DNA of 5,787 nucleotides, from the NCBI GenBank assembly GCA_038202795.1, contig JBBREQ010000127.1, forward strand, positions 1-5,787, in the 5' to 3' direction. Of the stretch, positions 4,819-5,787 are shown piece by piece (position 1 is the stretch's first letter; the number at the start of each line of letters is the position of its first letter). A model generated the notes under the pieces. The model did not search any database. It saw only the letters and a list, made by a program, of their open reading frames with translations, and was not told the origin of the DNA. Made by a program: the position numbers and the translations under genes. The DNA comes from PHET01 sp038202795 (GTDB lineage: Bacteria; Actinomycetota; Coriobacteriia; Anaerosomatales; PHET01).

Positions 4819-5787
4819 TCGCCGGCAACCTTCTGGGCCAGTGCGGCGACGATGCTAGTGCGCAGGTCGGTGTCGATTGGTCCGTCACCACGCACGTCGA
4901 CGGTTAGGTCGAACAACTCCACGACACGGCGCATCAACCGGACCGTACCTACATACGAGCGCGAGCGTCCGTCACCCTCTGGGCTCAGCAGCCCCGAGGT
5001 CTGTAGCTGCTTGAGATCGTGAGAGGCCGTGACTTGCGCCAGATCGGCAACACCGCGGTAGTAGCGATTGGTGACGACTCGCCCAAAGAATGCATCCCAC
5101 AGCGCGTTAGCAGCACGGGCATCCATCCCCAGTTCGTACACGGCCACATCTTCAAGCGCGGCCCAAAGGAGTCTCTCGGTCGCGTTCTTCAGCGATAGGG
5201 CATCTGCCTGACAGCGTTGTGCCGCCACATGCGCTTCAACAAATGGCGTCACGTCCGCATCGGGAGTCCAGCCGCTGCCCAGACAATCGAACGCGGCATA
5301 GTAGTCACTCGGATGCGCGCCCCACCACTCCTCGAGACTCGTGAACTGCGGGAGTCGGTGACCCCGCCGATACATCACCAGCGAGGCAACGATGCGCGCG
5401 GTGCGTCCGTTGCCATCGCGGAACGGATGCACGGCCGCGAGCCAGACATGCGCCAGCGCCGCCTGCACGAGTGCGGGTGCCTGCTGGCCCGCGGGTCCCA
5501 ACCAGTCCGCGAGTTCATCCGCCAGGGCGGGCACCTTGTCCGTTTCGGGGGGCAGGTAGGCCTGCTCGCCGGTGAGCGAGTTCGTGAGCCACACCTGACG
5601 GTCGCGGTAGAGACCGGCATGCGATGCCCACGAGCGCGCCATCACACTGGCATGGATACTCCTGAAGATCTCGGCGGTCCAAGTGAACGCCTGATCATCC
5701 GCACGGGACAGCACGAACTGCATTGCCTCCCGATAGCCGTTCACCAACGCGGTGTCCTCGTCACCTACGCCCGGGGGTCTGTCGCCA
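4815..5787 (-). CDS. Fic-domain AMP-transferase, 5' end outside window
   Basis: About 324 codons are visible, ending at TGA 4815. The catalytic motif HPFRDGNGRTAR (bases 5394-5429) fits HPFx(D/E)GNGRxxR completely, including the His that activates the target hydroxyl and the Arg/Gly residues that bind nucleotide phosphates. The flap region around YLPPETDKVPALADELADW lies before it, and a winged-helix-like C-terminus (about the last 85 residues, including VADLAQ and LQTSGLLS) follows. Fic enzymes transfer AMP to Ser/Thr/Tyr of target proteins. Proteins of this layout usually run to about 370-400 aa and carry an N-terminal inhibitory (S/T)xxxE(G/N) helix in an 'SSxIEGT' segment. That segment would lie beyond the right edge, and the frame is open to 5787 (GDRPPGVGDEDTALVNGYREAM). 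The TTG at 5747 is therefore not taken as the start. The gene heads the - strand row. Confidence 0.92.
   Translation of the reverse strand, partial: GDRPPGVGDEDTALVNGYREAMQFVLSRADDQAFTWTAEIFRSIHASVMARSWASHAGLYRDRQVWLTNSLTGEQAYLPPETDKVPALADELADWLGPAGQQAPALVQAALAHVWLAAVHPFRDGNGRTARIVASLVMYRRGHRLPQFTSLEEWWGAHPSDYYAAFDCLGSGWTPDADVTPFVEAHVAAQRCQADALSLKNATERLLWAALEDVAVYELGMDARAANALWDAFFGRVVTNRYYRGVADLAQVTASHDLKQLQTSGLLSPEGDGRSRSYVGTVRLMRRVVELFDLTVDVRGDGPIDTDLRTSIVAALAQKVAGE

Noticed and set aside
4815..5747. TTG 5747 as the true fic start
   Set aside because: The frame is open to the window edge, and the residues before it (GDEDTALVNGYREAM) read as normal Fic sequence. The inhibitory N-terminal segment expected for this layout would still be missing.
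1..5787. tRNA, rRNA, CRISPR array, insertion-sequence ends or transposase
   Set aside because: I saw no cloverleaf-like sequence, regularly spaced short repeats, or transposase/integrase motifs on either strand.

Overview
The window is 5.8 kb of high-GC bacterial DNA. The GC-rich codon thirds, the HEPN subtype, and GTG starts with short overlaps suggest an actinobacterium or a similar high-GC lineage, but nothing here fixes the taxon. It reads as a defence/toxin-antitoxin island: nearly every recognisable gene belongs to a toxin-antitoxin or post-translational-modification toxin family, and remnants of further systems lie between the intact ones.

Left part (1-1510): the 3' portion of a DUF1016/YhcG-type PDDEXK nuclease gene enters from the left edge on the + strand and loses its homology abruptly after the nuclease core. 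Facing it on the - strand is a two-gene operon. The first gene encodes a 264-aa protein with a Phd/YefM-like antitoxin domain, a winged helix and a minimal nucleotidyltransferase (MNT, perfect GSx10DxD motif). The second, overlapping by 11 bp, encodes a 141-aa HEPN protein whose expected His is replaced by Tyr. A sigma70-like promoter and a perfect 8+8 bp palindrome lie just before the first gene.

Middle (1510-3336): an AT-richer divergent promoter region leads into a complete hipBA pair on the + strand. HipB is an XRE antitoxin/repressor and HipA is a full-length kinase toxin with its catalytic residues intact.

Right part (3351-5787), all on the - strand and convergent with hipA: a Fic-domain AMP-transferase enters from the right edge. 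It is followed by an acidic ORF of unknown function whose GTG overlaps the fic stop, then by the C-terminal scrap of a second MNT gene, then by a 97-aa ORF joined to that scrap by the same 11-nt overlap seen in the intact MNT/HEPN operon. Last comes a small protein made of three helix-turn-helix units repeated with an exact 62-residue period. The start of the acidic ORF shares an imperfect 34-bp repeat with the start of the three-HTH gene, which points to past rearrangement.

The most notable points are the three-domain Phd-wHTH-MNT antitoxin with its unusual HEPN partner, the degraded second copy of the MNT/HEPN junction 3.6 kb away, and the strictly periodic triple-HTH protein.
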